DNA of 40,346 nucleotides from assembly GCF_030454045.1 (NCBI RefSeq), contig NZ_JAKDJE010000022.1:1-40346 (forward strand), in the 5' to 3' direction. The DNA is from Psychrobacter sp. (GTDB taxonomy: Bacteria; Pseudomonadota; Gammaproteobacteria; Pseudomonadales; Moraxellaceae). Shown one piece after another: positions 7,199 through 16,661 of this stretch. The position numbers were made by a program, and so were the translations under genes. Position 1 is the stretch's first letter. The number at the start of each line of letters is the position of its first letter. The notes under the pieces are model-generated. The model was not told the DNA's origin, searched no databases, and worked only from the letters and a program-made list of their open reading frames with translations.

Positions 7199-7780
7199 AT
7201 GACAGACACCATTCAAGAAGCGCAATTTGATGACTTTTTTGCTTTATTTGAGCAACCTGTACAATTTGAAGTCAATCAAGACAGTCTCGATCAGCATCTA
7301 CGTCTACTACAAAAACGTTATCATCCTGATAATGTTGCAAAAAACTTAGCAGATGCTAAGCAAGCCAAGCAGCAATCAGAGCAGTATTCTGCCATTATAA
7401 ATCAAGCGTATCAGACACTAAGCGCCCCTGATAGCCGTGCTGGTTATTTATTGAATATGGCAGATCAAGCACAAAACCTAGAGCAATCAATTGCAGATTT
7501 AGATTTTTTAGAAGATGCGATGGAGATGCGTATGGATTTAGATGATGCTATTGCAGGGAAAAATCTTCCAGCCTTACAGCAGCTTCATCCTCAAATTACA
7601 GAGCGCTTAGCGAAACAGTCTGAGCGTTTTAGTAATGCTTACCAGAACAAAGACTGGCAAACGGCCATTGATGCAACACAAAAACTGAAATTTTTGGTCA
7701 AACTAAACGCTGATGTCACAACAGGTCTTGATGAGGTCTCAACAGCTGAGCATTCGGACGATGACGATCTATACGTTTAG
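7199..7780 (+). CDS. hscB: Fe-S assembly J-domain co-chaperone HscB
   Basis: The 193-residue protein has an N-terminal J domain with the HPD triad at residues 42-44 (KRYHPDNVA) and a C-terminal helical domain that binds IscU. This is the HscB layout, though somewhat longer than in E. coli (171), with an acidic C-terminal tail ending in DDDDLYV. HscB brings IscU to HscA and stimulates its ATPase, which promotes cluster transfer. The gene lies 83 bp after iscA and 206 bp before hscA, looser than the overlapping hscB-hscA pair of enterobacteria. Confidence 0.93.
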   Translation: MTDTIQEAQFDDFFALFEQPVQFEVNQDSLDQHLRLLQKRYHPDNVAKNLADAKQAKQQSEQYSAIINQAYQTLSAPDSRAGYLLNMADQAQNLEQSIADLDFLEDAMEMRMDLDDAIAGKNLPALQQLHPQITERLAKQSERFSNAYQNKDWQTAIDATQKLKFLVKLNADVTTGLDEVSTAEHSDDDDLYV

Positions 7781-7986
7781 ATTGCTGTTCTCTTGTGGTA
7801 TACAAGCGCTTTATACTAAATATTTGGTTAAAATAAAACCATCTATGCCGTATAAACCTTGTCTTTGAGTAAATCTAGCGGCTGATCTTCTTAATATAAC
7901 AATGCGCATCTGGTCGTTAAACACTCTTACCAAACACGCCATATTTGCCCCATTTCACTTATTTATTTTATCTCTGAGTTATCCTT

Positions 7987-9858
7987 ATGTCTTTAATGCA
8001 AATTGCCGAACCCAATCAAAGCGCTCAACCTCACCAACATCGTTTTGGTCTGGGCATTGACCTTGGTACTACGCGTTCACTCGTCGCTGTGGTACGTTCT
8101 GGCAAGGCGCAAGTCTTAGAAGCAGGGTCAACCACAGATACGCTACTACCTTCTGTCGTTTATTATCCAGCTACTGGCACGCCATTAGTCGGTTACGATG
8201 CGCTAGCGCATTTGGCAGATGATCCCAAAAATACGATTGTCTCGGCTAAGCGTTTTATGGGTCGTAGCCAAGCGGATATCAAATTCTCGCACCCTTATGA
8301 GTTGTCTGGTAGCAAAGACGATATGCCTGCATTTGTGACGGCTCAAGGTGAAGTGTCACCTGTCGAAGTATCTGCGCGTATATTAGCCGCGCTTGAGCAA
8401 CGTGCAGCGAGCGCATTGCCGGCAGACAGTATCGAAGGCGCAGTGATTACCGTTCCCGCTTACTTTGATGAGGCGCAGCGTCAAGCCACTAAAGATGCGG
8501 CGCAAGCGGCTGGTATCAATGTCCTACGCTTACTAAATGAACCTACCGCAGCTGCTGTTGCTTACGGACTCGATCAAGAGAGCAATAAAGAAAGCCACTA
8601 TCTGATTTATGATTTGGGCGGTGGTACTTTTGATGTCTCGATCTTAAAGCTAACTGATGGCGTCTTTGAAGTATTGGCAACTGGCGGTAATAGCGCACTG
8701 GGCGGCGACGATATCGATCGCCTCATCACTAACTGGATTATCAAAAGACTCAATATCGACCCAAAAGATGTGAGTCTTCATGACAAGTCAGTGCTTGCCC
8801 AGCAAGCTAAGGCTTACAAGCAAGCGTTAACAGAAGCTGAACAGGTGGAAATCACTGTGACTGTTAATGGACAGCACTATCAGGGGATATTACGCCGTGA
8901 GGATGTATTGGCGATCGTAGAACCTGTGAGTCGCCGTACACTGAGCGTGTGTGAGCAAGTGCTGCGCGACGCCAAGCTAACGGCCAAAGAGTTAGACGAG
9001 GTGATCTTAGTCGGCGGCTCCACACGTATGCCTGCCATACAGCAAGTCGTTACAGAGTTTTTTGCTAAGCAGCCACTCTGTCGTCTAAATCCAGACGAAG
9101 TCGTTGCTTTAGGTGCAGCGCAAACTGCTCACCAATTGGTCAATGGTGATAGTGATAACAATCTACTATTATTAGATGTGACACCATTATCATTGGGTCT
9201 TGAGACCATGGGTGGTTTGGTTGAAGTACTGATCCCACGTAATACACCTATCCCTGTCAAAAAACGCCAAGTATTTACCACCTATCAAGATGGACAAACG
9301 GGTATGGTGATTCATGTGGTACAAGGTGAGCGCGAAACAGTAGAAAACTGTCGCTCGCTTGGCCGCTTTGAGCTGTACGGTATTCCGCCAATGAAAGCTG
9401 GGTTTGCTCGTATCGAGGTCACCTTTAGCATCGATGCCAATGGTCAGCTGACTGTTAGTGCACAAGAAACCACGACCAAGACAGAAAGCAAGATCGAGAT
9501 CGCGCCTTCTTATGGTCTATCCGATGAGCAAAAAGAACAGCTACTGGTTGCAGGGTTTAAGCATGCCGAAGAAGATAAAAACGCACGCTCTTTGATTGAA
9601 ACCAAAGTTGAAGCTGAACGTGAAGTGCTGGCGTTAGAATCAGCCTTGAATGAGTTTGCTCCTCTGCTATCCTCTGAGGAGCAGCATACCTTAGCAGAGC
9701 AGATACAGGCACTAAAGACAGTACTCGACACCAATGATCTAGCAATGATTGAGGCGCAGCAAGCGCAGCTCAAGCCTCATAGTGATGCTTTTGCTGCCCG
9801 CATCATGAATCAAAGCGTCAAAGCCAGCATGGCAGGCACTAGCGCCCAAGACTGGTAA
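7987..9858 (+). CDS. hscA: Fe-S assembly Hsp70 chaperone HscA
   Basis: The 623-residue protein is a specialised Hsp70. It has the nucleotide-binding motifs GIDLGTT (23-29), YDLGGGTFDVSIL and LVGGSTRMPAIQQ, then the substrate-binding domain starting at LLLLDVTPLSLGLETMGG. The N-terminus MSLMQIAEPNQSAQPHQ aligns with the HscA-specific leader and is unlike DnaK. HscA uses ATP to act on the LPPVK motif of IscU, which is intact in this window. The start codon is supported by that alignment, although the ribosome site is weak. About 200 bp without a gene precede it and could hold an internal promoter. Confidence 0.95.
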   Translation: MSLMQIAEPNQSAQPHQHRFGLGIDLGTTRSLVAVVRSGKAQVLEAGSTTDTLLPSVVYYPATGTPLVGYDALAHLADDPKNTIVSAKRFMGRSQADIKFSHPYELSGSKDDMPAFVTAQGEVSPVEVSARILAALEQRAASALPADSIEGAVITVPAYFDEAQRQATKDAAQAAGINVLRLLNEPTAAAVAYGLDQESNKESHYLIYDLGGGTFDVSILKLTDGVFEVLATGGNSALGGDDIDRLITNWIIKRLNIDPKDVSLHDKSVLAQQAKAYKQALTEAEQVEITVTVNGQHYQGILRREDVLAIVEPVSRRTLSVCEQVLRDAKLTAKELDEVILVGGSTRMPAIQQVVTEFFAKQPLCRLNPDEVVALGAAQTAHQLVNGDSDNNLLLLDVTPLSLGLETMGGLVEVLIPRNTPIPVKKRQVFTTYQDGQTGMVIHVVQGERETVENCRSLGRFELYGIPPMKAGFARIEVTFSIDANGQLTVSAQETTTKTESKIEIAPSYGLSDEQKEQLLVAGFKHAEEDKNARSLIETKVEAEREVLALESALNEFAPLLSSEEQHTLAEQIQALKTVLDTNDLAMIEAQQAQLKPHSDAFAARIMNQSVKASMAGTSAQDW

Positions 9859-9948
9859 ACGATCCACTCAAACTGACCGCTTAGCTATTAATTATACTGA
9901 GCGGATATTTCTTATTTTTTAGATTGATTAGCATTGGACACATAATTT

Positions 9949-10287
9949 ATGCCAAAAGTTACTGTATTACCCCATCACGAGATTTGCCCAGAAGGCGCAG
10001 AAGTCGAGTTAAAATCTGGCGATAACTTGTGCAAAGCATTATTAGAAAAAGGCATCAAAATTGAGCATGCTTGTGAGATGTCAAAAGCGTGTACTACTTG
10101 CCACGTTGTTGTACGTAAAGGGTTCAATAGTTTAGATGAAATGGACGATGTAGAAGCGGATCTGCTTGATCGCGCATGGGGCTTAGAGCCTGACTCACGT
10201 CTGTCTTGTCAGGTCATGCTTGATGATGAAGACTTGACCATTGAAGTGCCTAAGTACACGCTCAACCATGCAAAAGAAAACCATTAA
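9949..10287 (+). CDS. fdx: [2Fe-2S] ferredoxin of the isc cluster
   Basis: The 112-residue adrenodoxin-type ferredoxin has its four cluster cysteines at 42, 48, 51 and 87 (ACEMSKACTTC and LSCQV). It supplies electrons for cluster assembly on IscU and for reductive coupling to [4Fe-4S] clusters. It is the last gene of the operon: a bidirectional terminator follows, and the next gene converges on it. No iscX-like frame is seen after it, unlike in E. coli. Confidence 0.95.
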   Translation: MPKVTVLPHHEICPEGAEVELKSGDNLCKALLEKGIKIEHACEMSKACTTCHVVVRKGFNSLDEMDDVEADLLDRAWGLEPDSRLSCQVMLDDEDLTIEVPKYTLNHAKENH

Positions 10288-10316
10288 ATACCAGCAATAC
10301 CTTTTATAACTCTGTG

Positions 10317-10352
10317 AAAAAGCCAGCTACCCTTTTTATAGCTGGCTTTTTT
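10317..10352. terminator. Bidirectional terminator between fdx and the cyclase gene
   Basis: AAAAAGCCAGCTA pairs with TAGCTGGCTTTTT, flanked by an A run and a T run. It sits between two convergent genes and can serve both strands. Confidence 0.87.
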
Positions 10353-10371
10353 GTAACCAGTATTTTATATA

Positions 10372-11808
10372 CTATGAGTTATTGTTATTGCTATGACGTT
10401 TGCTTTCTTCAGCGATACTTTTAACCAGCTTTTCTTCTTCTTGCTCTATACGCTCAAGTGCAAAATTTAAGCGGGTTCTAATATCGTGATAGTCATTGTC
10501 CTTCATATCCTTAAAGTTTAGATGCAGATTGAATCCAGGCAAGGTATAGTCTACCCATTTGGATAAATGACCTTTATTAGCATCAGGATCAAATACTTGC
10601 CACGCACTTACTTTATCATCAAAACCTTTTAGAAGAAACGCACCAACATGTTGGCACTCATAGTTGTGGCAAATATAATCATACGTACTTTCACTGACTA
10701 AGATCTGATCTTTACCAGCACTTGACTCAAGTCTTGATGCCAGATTGGCTTCTTTACCAATTAGTGTATAACTGAGGCGATTGTTACTACCAAAGTTCCC
10801 CACATGACAATAACCCGTTGTGATACCAATACGTATGTACAACCCCTCAAACCCCATCAAACGCCATTTCTGACGCAATGTGCGCATCTCTCGACGCATG
10901 TCTATCGCCATCGCCACACAATCTAATGCATCTTGACGTGAGCCACGACTATTAGGCTCACCAAAGAAACATACCATGCCATCACCGATAAATTTATCAA
11001 GTACCGCACCATGCTTGTCAGCAATCAACGTCATACAATGCATATAGGTATTTAGAATATCCGCTAAATTGTCGGCACTTAAGCTATCAGACAGTTCAGT
11101 AAAGCCGACAATATCTGAAAACATAATAGTCAGCTTGGCACGTTTATTCGATACACTAACAGGGCTATCAGATCTAACAATTGGCTCCCAAATTTGCGGC
11201 GGTACAAAGCGAGTCAACTTATTGATGACCGACACCATGGTACTCAAACGTCCTCCGGCTTTAGAGGCACTTTCTTTATAACCAATATACTCTTGATACG
11301 TACTGCGAAACTGATACAAGATAACCATTATGCTTGCTAGCAATACGGTGGGAGGCACCCAACCTTCATTACAGTTCAATCCTTCGTTGTCTAGTATTGT
11401 ACTGACATAATAAAATACAATAGATGTCACCAATGCTACAGTAAATAATCTTAGAGCGTTATCGACACCACTGACGATCATACGTACGCCGATTAAGGCT
11501 ACCAAACTGAGCGATATCACCGTACAAAACTGTATTGACCCAATAACGACCGCAAATAAAATAACGACCATATTAGACGTCCAAAGACTGGTTTGGCGTC
11601 TATAGTTATAAATCAGAATCATCAGGCTAGGTAGTAGAACGACAACCAATAATGCCATTGAGGTAGGACGGAAATTGTAATGCAGGGCGAGTAATATGAC
11701 AGTAAGAATTAAAACAAAAACTTCTGGATAGTCGAACTGACAGATTCCACTACCTTTTGACAATAGTTTTGGCTTCAACATCTTTATAAAAGGCATATTG
11801 AATTTCAC
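10372..11808 (-). CDS. Membrane-bound class III adenylate/guanylate cyclase
   Basis: The 478-residue protein has about six hydrophobic segments in residues 30-170 (near 31-46, 51-67, 80-95, 97-114, 121-138 and 153-167), a linker, and a class III cyclase domain (about 222-400). Asp232 (MFSDIVGFTELS) and Asp276 (KFIGDGMVCFFGEP) are the metal-binding pair. Lys272 and Thr348 (LSYTLIGKEANLASRLES) fit the adenine-selecting pair of class IIIb cyclases, so cAMP is the more likely product. The layout resembles Pseudomonas CyaB, whose N-terminal six-TM module is called MASE2. A charged C-terminal tail (about 440-478) looks helical. It is a single-gene unit converging on fdx. Its signal is unknown. Confidence 0.85.
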   Translation of the reverse strand: MKFNMPFIKMLKPKLLSKGSGICQFDYPEVFVLILTVILLALHYNFRPTSMALLVVVLLPSLMILIYNYRRQTSLWTSNMVVILFAVVIGSIQFCTVISLSLVALIGVRMIVSGVDNALRLFTVALVTSIVFYYVSTILDNEGLNCNEGWVPPTVLLASIMVILYQFRSTYQEYIGYKESASKAGGRLSTMVSVINKLTRFVPPQIWEPIVRSDSPVSVSNKRAKLTIMFSDIVGFTELSDSLSADNLADILNTYMHCMTLIADKHGAVLDKFIGDGMVCFFGEPNSRGSRQDALDCVAMAIDMRREMRTLRQKWRLMGFEGLYIRIGITTGYCHVGNFGSNNRLSYTLIGKEANLASRLESSAGKDQILVSESTYDYICHNYECQHVGAFLLKGFDDKVSAWQVFDPDANKGHLSKWVDYTLPGFNLHLNFKDMKDNDYHDIRTRLNFALERIEQEEEKLVKSIAEESKRHSNNNNS

Positions 11809-12130
11809 TTAAATGAGATAAGCTATCAGAGAGATAAAGATATACAAGAACAACAAACGCAAATCACCTATCTTAATGATAAATAACTAGAAAAATACAT
11901 TATACTTTCTAAATTAAATGAAACCTAGGTCAGTGGTAGCTAAAAAAACACCATCTATCATTTATCAAGATGACAAATTTTCTGGATAAATAACTGATAA
12001 TGTTTGATTATTACAGAAAAAAGCCAGATATGACGAATATCTGGCTTTTTTCTGTCGTAATAGTTTATGAGAGATGCTTCATAAATAATGCTTTATAGAT
12101 GAGGTAAAGCAATTCAAAGTTAAAAACGGA
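11809..12130. other. Spacer between the HIT gene and the cyclase gene
   Basis: AT-rich spacer of 322 bp without a gene. It contains the terminator of the upstream HIT gene (12014-12054), and the rest (11810-12010) presumably holds the cyclase promoter. No promoter could be assigned with confidence. Confidence 0.5.
12014..12054 (-). terminator. Intrinsic terminator of the HIT gene
   Basis: An 18-bp perfect inverted repeat with a 5-nt loop has the core GCCAGATAT/ATATCTGGC and runs of six A and six T. It lies about 75 bp after the HIT stop codon and is symmetric, so it could work in both directions. Confidence 0.85.
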
Positions 12131-12562
12131 TTACATCTGCCAATCAAAAGGCATTTGATGATGACCACGTAGCGCCATCATTAACGTCTGTTGCATTTGT
12201 GCCAAGACTTCTTTGGTGTAAGGTACTGCAGGAACTCCCCATACTGGATTTGGCCATTGCATATCATTTTGATAACGAACAATATGATGAAAATGAAGCT
12301 GCGGTACTTGATTGCCAAGCGCGGCCACATTCATTTTATCTGCTTGAAAGGTTTTGGCTAGCTGACTCGATAACCAGCTTGACTCACGCAAGAACTGCGT
12401 TTGGTCTGCCTCAGACAATTCGTACAGCTCCTTGATACCTGATACGCGTGGTACTAATATCAGCCAAGGAAACTGGCAGTCATTGATTAAACGACAAGTA
12501 GATAATGGAAAATCGCCCACTAAAAAACTATCAGCAGCAAGTTTATGATGAAGTTGGAACAT
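12131..12562 (-). CDS. HIT-family nucleotide hydrolase/transferase-like protein
   Basis: The 143-residue protein belongs to the histidine triad family, with RLINDCQFPWLILVPR at the N-terminus and the motif QLHFHHIVRYQND followed by WPNPVWG. The canonical motif is His-x-His-x-His; here the third position is Ile (HFHHI). This matches the proteobacterial HIT subgroup with a QLHxHxIxR motif as I know it. The substrate is unknown; relatives hydrolyse dinucleoside polyphosphates or nucleotide conjugates. I chose the ATG at 12562 (MFQLHHKL) over a start 15 codons upstream because it matches the family N-terminus. It lies 168 bp after mfd on the same strand and has its own terminator. Confidence 0.82.
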   Translation of the reverse strand: MFQLHHKLAADSFLVGDFPLSTCRLINDCQFPWLILVPRVSGIKELYELSEADQTQFLRESSWLSSQLAKTFQADKMNVAALGNQVPQLHFHHIVRYQNDMQWPNPVWGVPAVPYTKEVLAQMQQTLMMALRGHHQMPFDWQM

Positions 12563-12730
12563 AATGACGGTTCTCTTGTTGTTTAATGCAAATAAAAGTA
12601 GGTACAAAGTATAGAAGAAAAAGCAATCTGGTTATTTTATCAGTTATCCCTGCGATAAAATAGCGCCATACACTATTGCGTTTGTGTGGATTGTCTTAGA
12701 AACCCCAATGATGGCTCTCACTGATCGACT

Positions 12731-15700
12731 CTAGGCAGCTTCTGTCACCATATGCTCGCTAAAATAACGTAGAAGATCTTGGATAACAGAGACTCGCTGT
12801 TGCGGTGTCGCCAGTTTGGCACTATCTTGATAACGAATACCAGATGCTCCATTCATGCGGTAGTGCTGTCCATCTGACTGGATCAGTTTGATAATAGCCA
12901 AGGCATCAACAGGGGTATCAGGTGCAAACTCCAGCGTCATACTATTACTATTGGCATCAATTTTATTGATCTTCAATGGTTCTGCTTGCAAGCGTAGTCC
13001 GTGAATGGCAAAAAGCTGCTTGGTTTGGTCCGGTAGCGCGCCAAAGCGATCAATCATCTCTGTACGAATATCCGTCAACGCTTCTTTATCATTGGTGTTA
13101 CTAATGCGTTTATAAAACAACAAGCGCTGATGCACGTCATGTAGATACTCTTCTGGAATAAGGGCAGAGCTATGTAGGTTGATCTCACTGGTCAGCGATA
13201 GCGGTGTGTTTAGATCAGGCTCTTTACCTGCTTTGATTGCCTTAGTCGCACGCTCCAGCATATCCATATATAAGCTAAAACCAATCGCCTGCATATTACC
13301 GCTTTGCTGCTTGCCTAGTATCTCACCTGCCCCGCGAATCTCCAAGTCTTCACTCGCCAGCATAAAACCTGCACCCAGTGTATTGGCGCGTTCAATTGCA
13401 TGTAGACGACGCTTGGCATCGCCTTTGAGACCTTTGAGAGAAGGCACCAATAGGTAACAATATGCCTGATGATGACTGCGACCTACTCGGCCTCGTAGCT
13501 GATGCAATTGTGCCAAGCCAAATTTATCAGCACGCTCAATGATAATAGTATTGGCATTTGGCACATCAATACCTGTCTCGATGATAGTAGAGCACACCAG
13601 CACGTTGAATTTTTTGTGATAAAACTGCTGCATGATTTGCTCAAGCTGGCGCTCTTGCATTTGTCCATGGGCGACCCCTACTCGCGCTTCTGGTACGAGG
13701 TCACGAATGGTCTCTGCCATACGCTCAATACTAGCCACATCATTGTGGAGCAGATAAACCTGCCCGCCGCGCAACAGCTCACGCAAGATAGCTTCTTTCA
13801 TCAAGGCATCTGTCTTTTGCATGACAAAGGTTTTAATAGCCAACCGGCGCGCAGGCGGTGTGGCAATGATTGACATATCACGCACGCCTGAGAGCGCCAT
13901 ATTAAGCGTTCTAGGGATGGGCGTCGCGGTCATAGATATACTGTCTACATCTGTTTGAATCGCCTTGATACGCTCTTTATGACGTACTCCAAAGCGGTGC
14001 TCCTCATCGACGATCATCAGTCCTAGATTGGCAAACTTCACGTCAGGCTGCAATAGTTTATGAGTACCGATCACAATATCGACTTTGCCATCAGCCAAAT
14101 CCGTCAAGACCATGTCTTGATGCTTTTTACCGCCAAAGCGAGACAGGCTCTCAATACGCACTGGCCAATCAGCAAATCGATCGCGGAAATTGTCTTCGTG
14201 CTGTCCTGCGAGCAATGTGGTGGGCACTAATACAGCAACTTGATAGCCAGCACTGACGGCAATAAAGGCCGCTCGCATCGCTACTTCTGTTTTACCAAAG
14301 CCAACATCACCGCAAATAAGGCGATCCATTGGCTGGTTTTGTCTCATATCTTCCATAACCGCATGAATGGCATTGGCTTGGTCAGCGGTTTCTTCAAACG
14401 CAAACTGACTGGCAAACAGCTCGTATTGCGACGGATCTATTTTAAAATGAATACCAACTTTGGCCTCACGACGCGCTTGCATATTGAGCAGCTCTGCGGC
14501 GACATCGTGAATTTGCTCCAAGGCCTTTTGCTTGGCTCTATCCCATTTGCCACTGCCGATCTTATGTAATGGCGCTAACGCTGGATCGCCGCCACTATAG
14601 CGACTGATCATTTGTAGATTGGCGACTGGCACATAGATACTGGCATCATCGTCATATTTTAAATGAATGAACTCTTGCTCACCATCACCCACATCTAGCG
14701 TGATTAGGCCGTTGTAACGACCAATACCATGCTCGATATGAACGACTGGGCTGCCATCTGTTATCTCAGTGACGCTCTTAACCAAGAACTCCTCTGATAC
14801 ACCGCTTTGGCGACGACGACGCGTCTGTAAGACTTGACGACCAAACAGCTGCGTTTCACTAATCAACACCAAACGTTCAGGCACGTATACGCCGCGCTCA
14901 ATTGGTGCCACAGTCAGACCGACATGTGGTAATCTAGCGTTATTAATCATACTCGTTTTATCTGCTGCTAAAAACGCTTCAAAGCTATCATATGCTTTGA
15001 TATCAATCTTACCCTTAAACAGCTCAATAAGAATCTCACGACGGCCTGCGGTTTCTGCAACAATTAGTACTGGCGTTGCTGTTTGTTGTTGAACGTTTAA
15101 AAAGTCGAGCAATTCAGTTAATGGCTCAGATTTCTGATGGTTTACTGCCAGTTGTGGCGGTTCTTCGGCGCTTAATGTCACTAAGCCTTGCTGCTTAGTA
15201 GGCGTTAATGGCAGTTGCGGCTGAGATGGATCGTTACCTTCTGGCGCTGCTACGTCATTTGTCGTAGCCAGCTCATCGCGTGCGCTTAGTATCACTCGTG
15301 GATAGTGATTTAGTTGTTCATTAAGCGCGTTAGATAATAGATATAACAGCGTAGGGTCAACGATAGGCTTGTCAATATCATGTCGACGTTCTTCATAGCG
15401 GCGCTGGATTTGTGACCAATAGTCCGCCTGTTTTTCGTGGATCAGTTCATCTGTGATAAACAACGCATCGCTTGGCAAATAAGAAAATAGCGTACTTTCT
15501 TCTTGCCAATCTTTTAAGTCAAAAAACAGTGGCTGATAATACTCCAGTCCGCTACTCGCGATACCTGCCATTACATCTTTATGCAACTCAGACTTGCGGC
15601 TACTGGCATTAGGGAACATCGCCGCAAAATTCGTGCGAAATGTCTCTCGCCCTTCATCCAGCGGAAACTCCTTTGCTGGTAATATTTGGAACTGTTCAAT

Positions 15701-16441
15701 AGGTTTAGAGATATCTGGCAACTTGTGCAGCAGCGACAGTGACTCTTTGCCCATGCTGGTATCATTGCCTGTCAACATCGCTTTGAGGTCATCAGCGGTC
15801 AACGTGCGCTGGGTTTGCGGATGAAAAAAACGAATCGTCTCAATTTCATCGTCAAATAAGTCTAAACGCAGCGGAAAAGGCTGACCCATAGCAAAGATAT
15901 CGATAATGCTGCCACGTACAGCGAACTCACCGGGCTCAAAGACATTATCAACCGCTCTATAACCCGCCTTTGCCAAAAGCCCACGTTGCGTATTGATATC
16001 GAATCGATCACCAACGCTCAAATCAAAATGCTGTCCGATCAACCAACTGGGCGGTGCGACGCGTTGCATCAATGTCTGTATTGAGATGAGTAGCACGCCT
16101 GATCTCGGCATATCTGTCAATAGATTGATGCGTTCACTAACGATGTCTTGATGCGGAGACAGCTCATCATATGTCAGTGTCTCCCAGTCAGGAAACACGT
16201 AGGCACCCACACCGCAAAATGCCAGCTCAGTTTCTATCTGATTGAGCTGATTTTGGTCACGGGCAACCACCACCTTCAATCGATCGGCAACATTCCAGTG
16301 AGGCGTTTGAAACAAGCTTGCCAACCACAAACTGCTAACAGCACCATGGACAGGCGCAAGCCAACGCCGCTCGGAATTTTGTATAGGGAACAACTGCTGG
16401 TTAATAGGATCAAACGCGTCAGTCAAAGCAGTGATAGGCAT
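12731..16441 (-). CDS. mfd: Transcription-repair coupling factor Mfd
   Basis: Mfd binds RNA polymerase stalled at DNA lesions, pushes it off with its ATP-driven translocase and recruits UvrA. The 1236-residue product has an N-terminal UvrB-homology region, the RNA-polymerase-interaction domain (HIEHGIGRYNGL), and a RecG-like translocase with Walker A GDVGFGKTE (near residue 710), the DEEH box (VDEEHRFG) and SMTATPIPRTLN. A C-terminal TRCF domain follows. It is about 90 residues longer than E. coli Mfd (1148). Part of the excess is a low-complexity Pro/Gln/Glu stretch near residues 390-440, between conserved blocks. ATG at 16441 is preferred over GTG at 16456; neither has a clear ribosome site. 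Confidence 0.95.
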   Translation of the reverse strand: MPITALTDAFDPINQQLFPIQNSERRWLAPVHGAVSSLWLASLFQTPHWNVADRLKVVVARDQNQLNQIETELAFCGVGAYVFPDWETLTYDELSPHQDIVSERINLLTDMPRSGVLLISIQTLMQRVAPPSWLIGQHFDLSVGDRFDINTQRGLLAKAGYRAVDNVFEPGEFAVRGSIIDIFAMGQPFPLRLDLFDDEIETIRFFHPQTQRTLTADDLKAMLTGNDTSMGKESLSLLHKLPDISKPIEQFQILPAKEFPLDEGRETFRTNFAAMFPNASSRKSELHKDVMAGIASSGLEYYQPLFFDLKDWQEESTLFSYLPSDALFITDELIHEKQADYWSQIQRRYEERRHDIDKPIVDPTLLYLLSNALNEQLNHYPRVILSARDELATTNDVAAPEGNDPSQPQLPLTPTKQQGLVTLSAEEPPQLAVNHQKSEPLTELLDFLNVQQQTATPVLIVAETAGRREILIELFKGKIDIKAYDSFEAFLAADKTSMINNARLPHVGLTVAPIERGVYVPERLVLISETQLFGRQVLQTRRRRQSGVSEEFLVKSVTEITDGSPVVHIEHGIGRYNGLITLDVGDGEQEFIHLKYDDDASIYVPVANLQMISRYSGGDPALAPLHKIGSGKWDRAKQKALEQIHDVAAELLNMQARREAKVGIHFKIDPSQYELFASQFAFEETADQANAIHAVMEDMRQNQPMDRLICGDVGFGKTEVAMRAAFIAVSAGYQVAVLVPTTLLAGQHEDNFRDRFADWPVRIESLSRFGGKKHQDMVLTDLADGKVDIVIGTHKLLQPDVKFANLGLMIVDEEHRFGVRHKERIKAIQTDVDSISMTATPIPRTLNMALSGVRDMSIIATPPARRLAIKTFVMQKTDALMKEAILRELLRGGQVYLLHNDVASIERMAETIRDLVPEARVGVAHGQMQERQLEQIMQQFYHKKFNVLVCSTIIETGIDVPNANTIIIERADKFGLAQLHQLRGRVGRSHHQAYCYLLVPSLKGLKGDAKRRLHAIERANTLGAGFMLASEDLEIRGAGEILGKQQSGNMQAIGFSLYMDMLERATKAIKAGKEPDLNTPLSLTSEINLHSSALIPEEYLHDVHQRLLFYKRISNTNDKEALTDIRTEMIDRFGALPDQTKQLFAIHGLRLQAEPLKINKIDANSNSMTLEFAPDTPVDALAIIKLIQSDGQHYRMNGASGIRYQDSAKLATPQQRVSVIQDLLRYFSEHMVTEAA

Positions 16442-16608
16442 AAAAAATAGGATCACAGTTAAGGAGTCAGAAAGCTATTATACGAATATTTGAGCAATTA
16501 CCAAAATTTATGCCGTAACGGTTTGTCACTTAAAAAATTGCTAACGGCTGATCAAAGGCGACCATTGCAGAAAGTCCCCTTAAGCGATAATCACCACTGC
16601 CCCACAAT

Positions 16609-16636
16609 AAAAAACCTCAACTAATAAGCTGAGGTT
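16609..16636 (-). terminator. Intrinsic terminator of rraA
   Basis: Read on the minus strand, AACCTCA pairs with TGAGGTT around a 10-nt loop and is followed by six Ts. It sits about 25 bp after the rraA stop codon. Confidence 0.78.
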
Positions 16637-16661
16637 CTCATATACACCAGTGAATTTATAC

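Noticed and set aside
9190..9773. Minus-strand frames antisense to hscA
   Set aside because: They mirror the codon pattern of hscA and have no start signals or motifs of their own.
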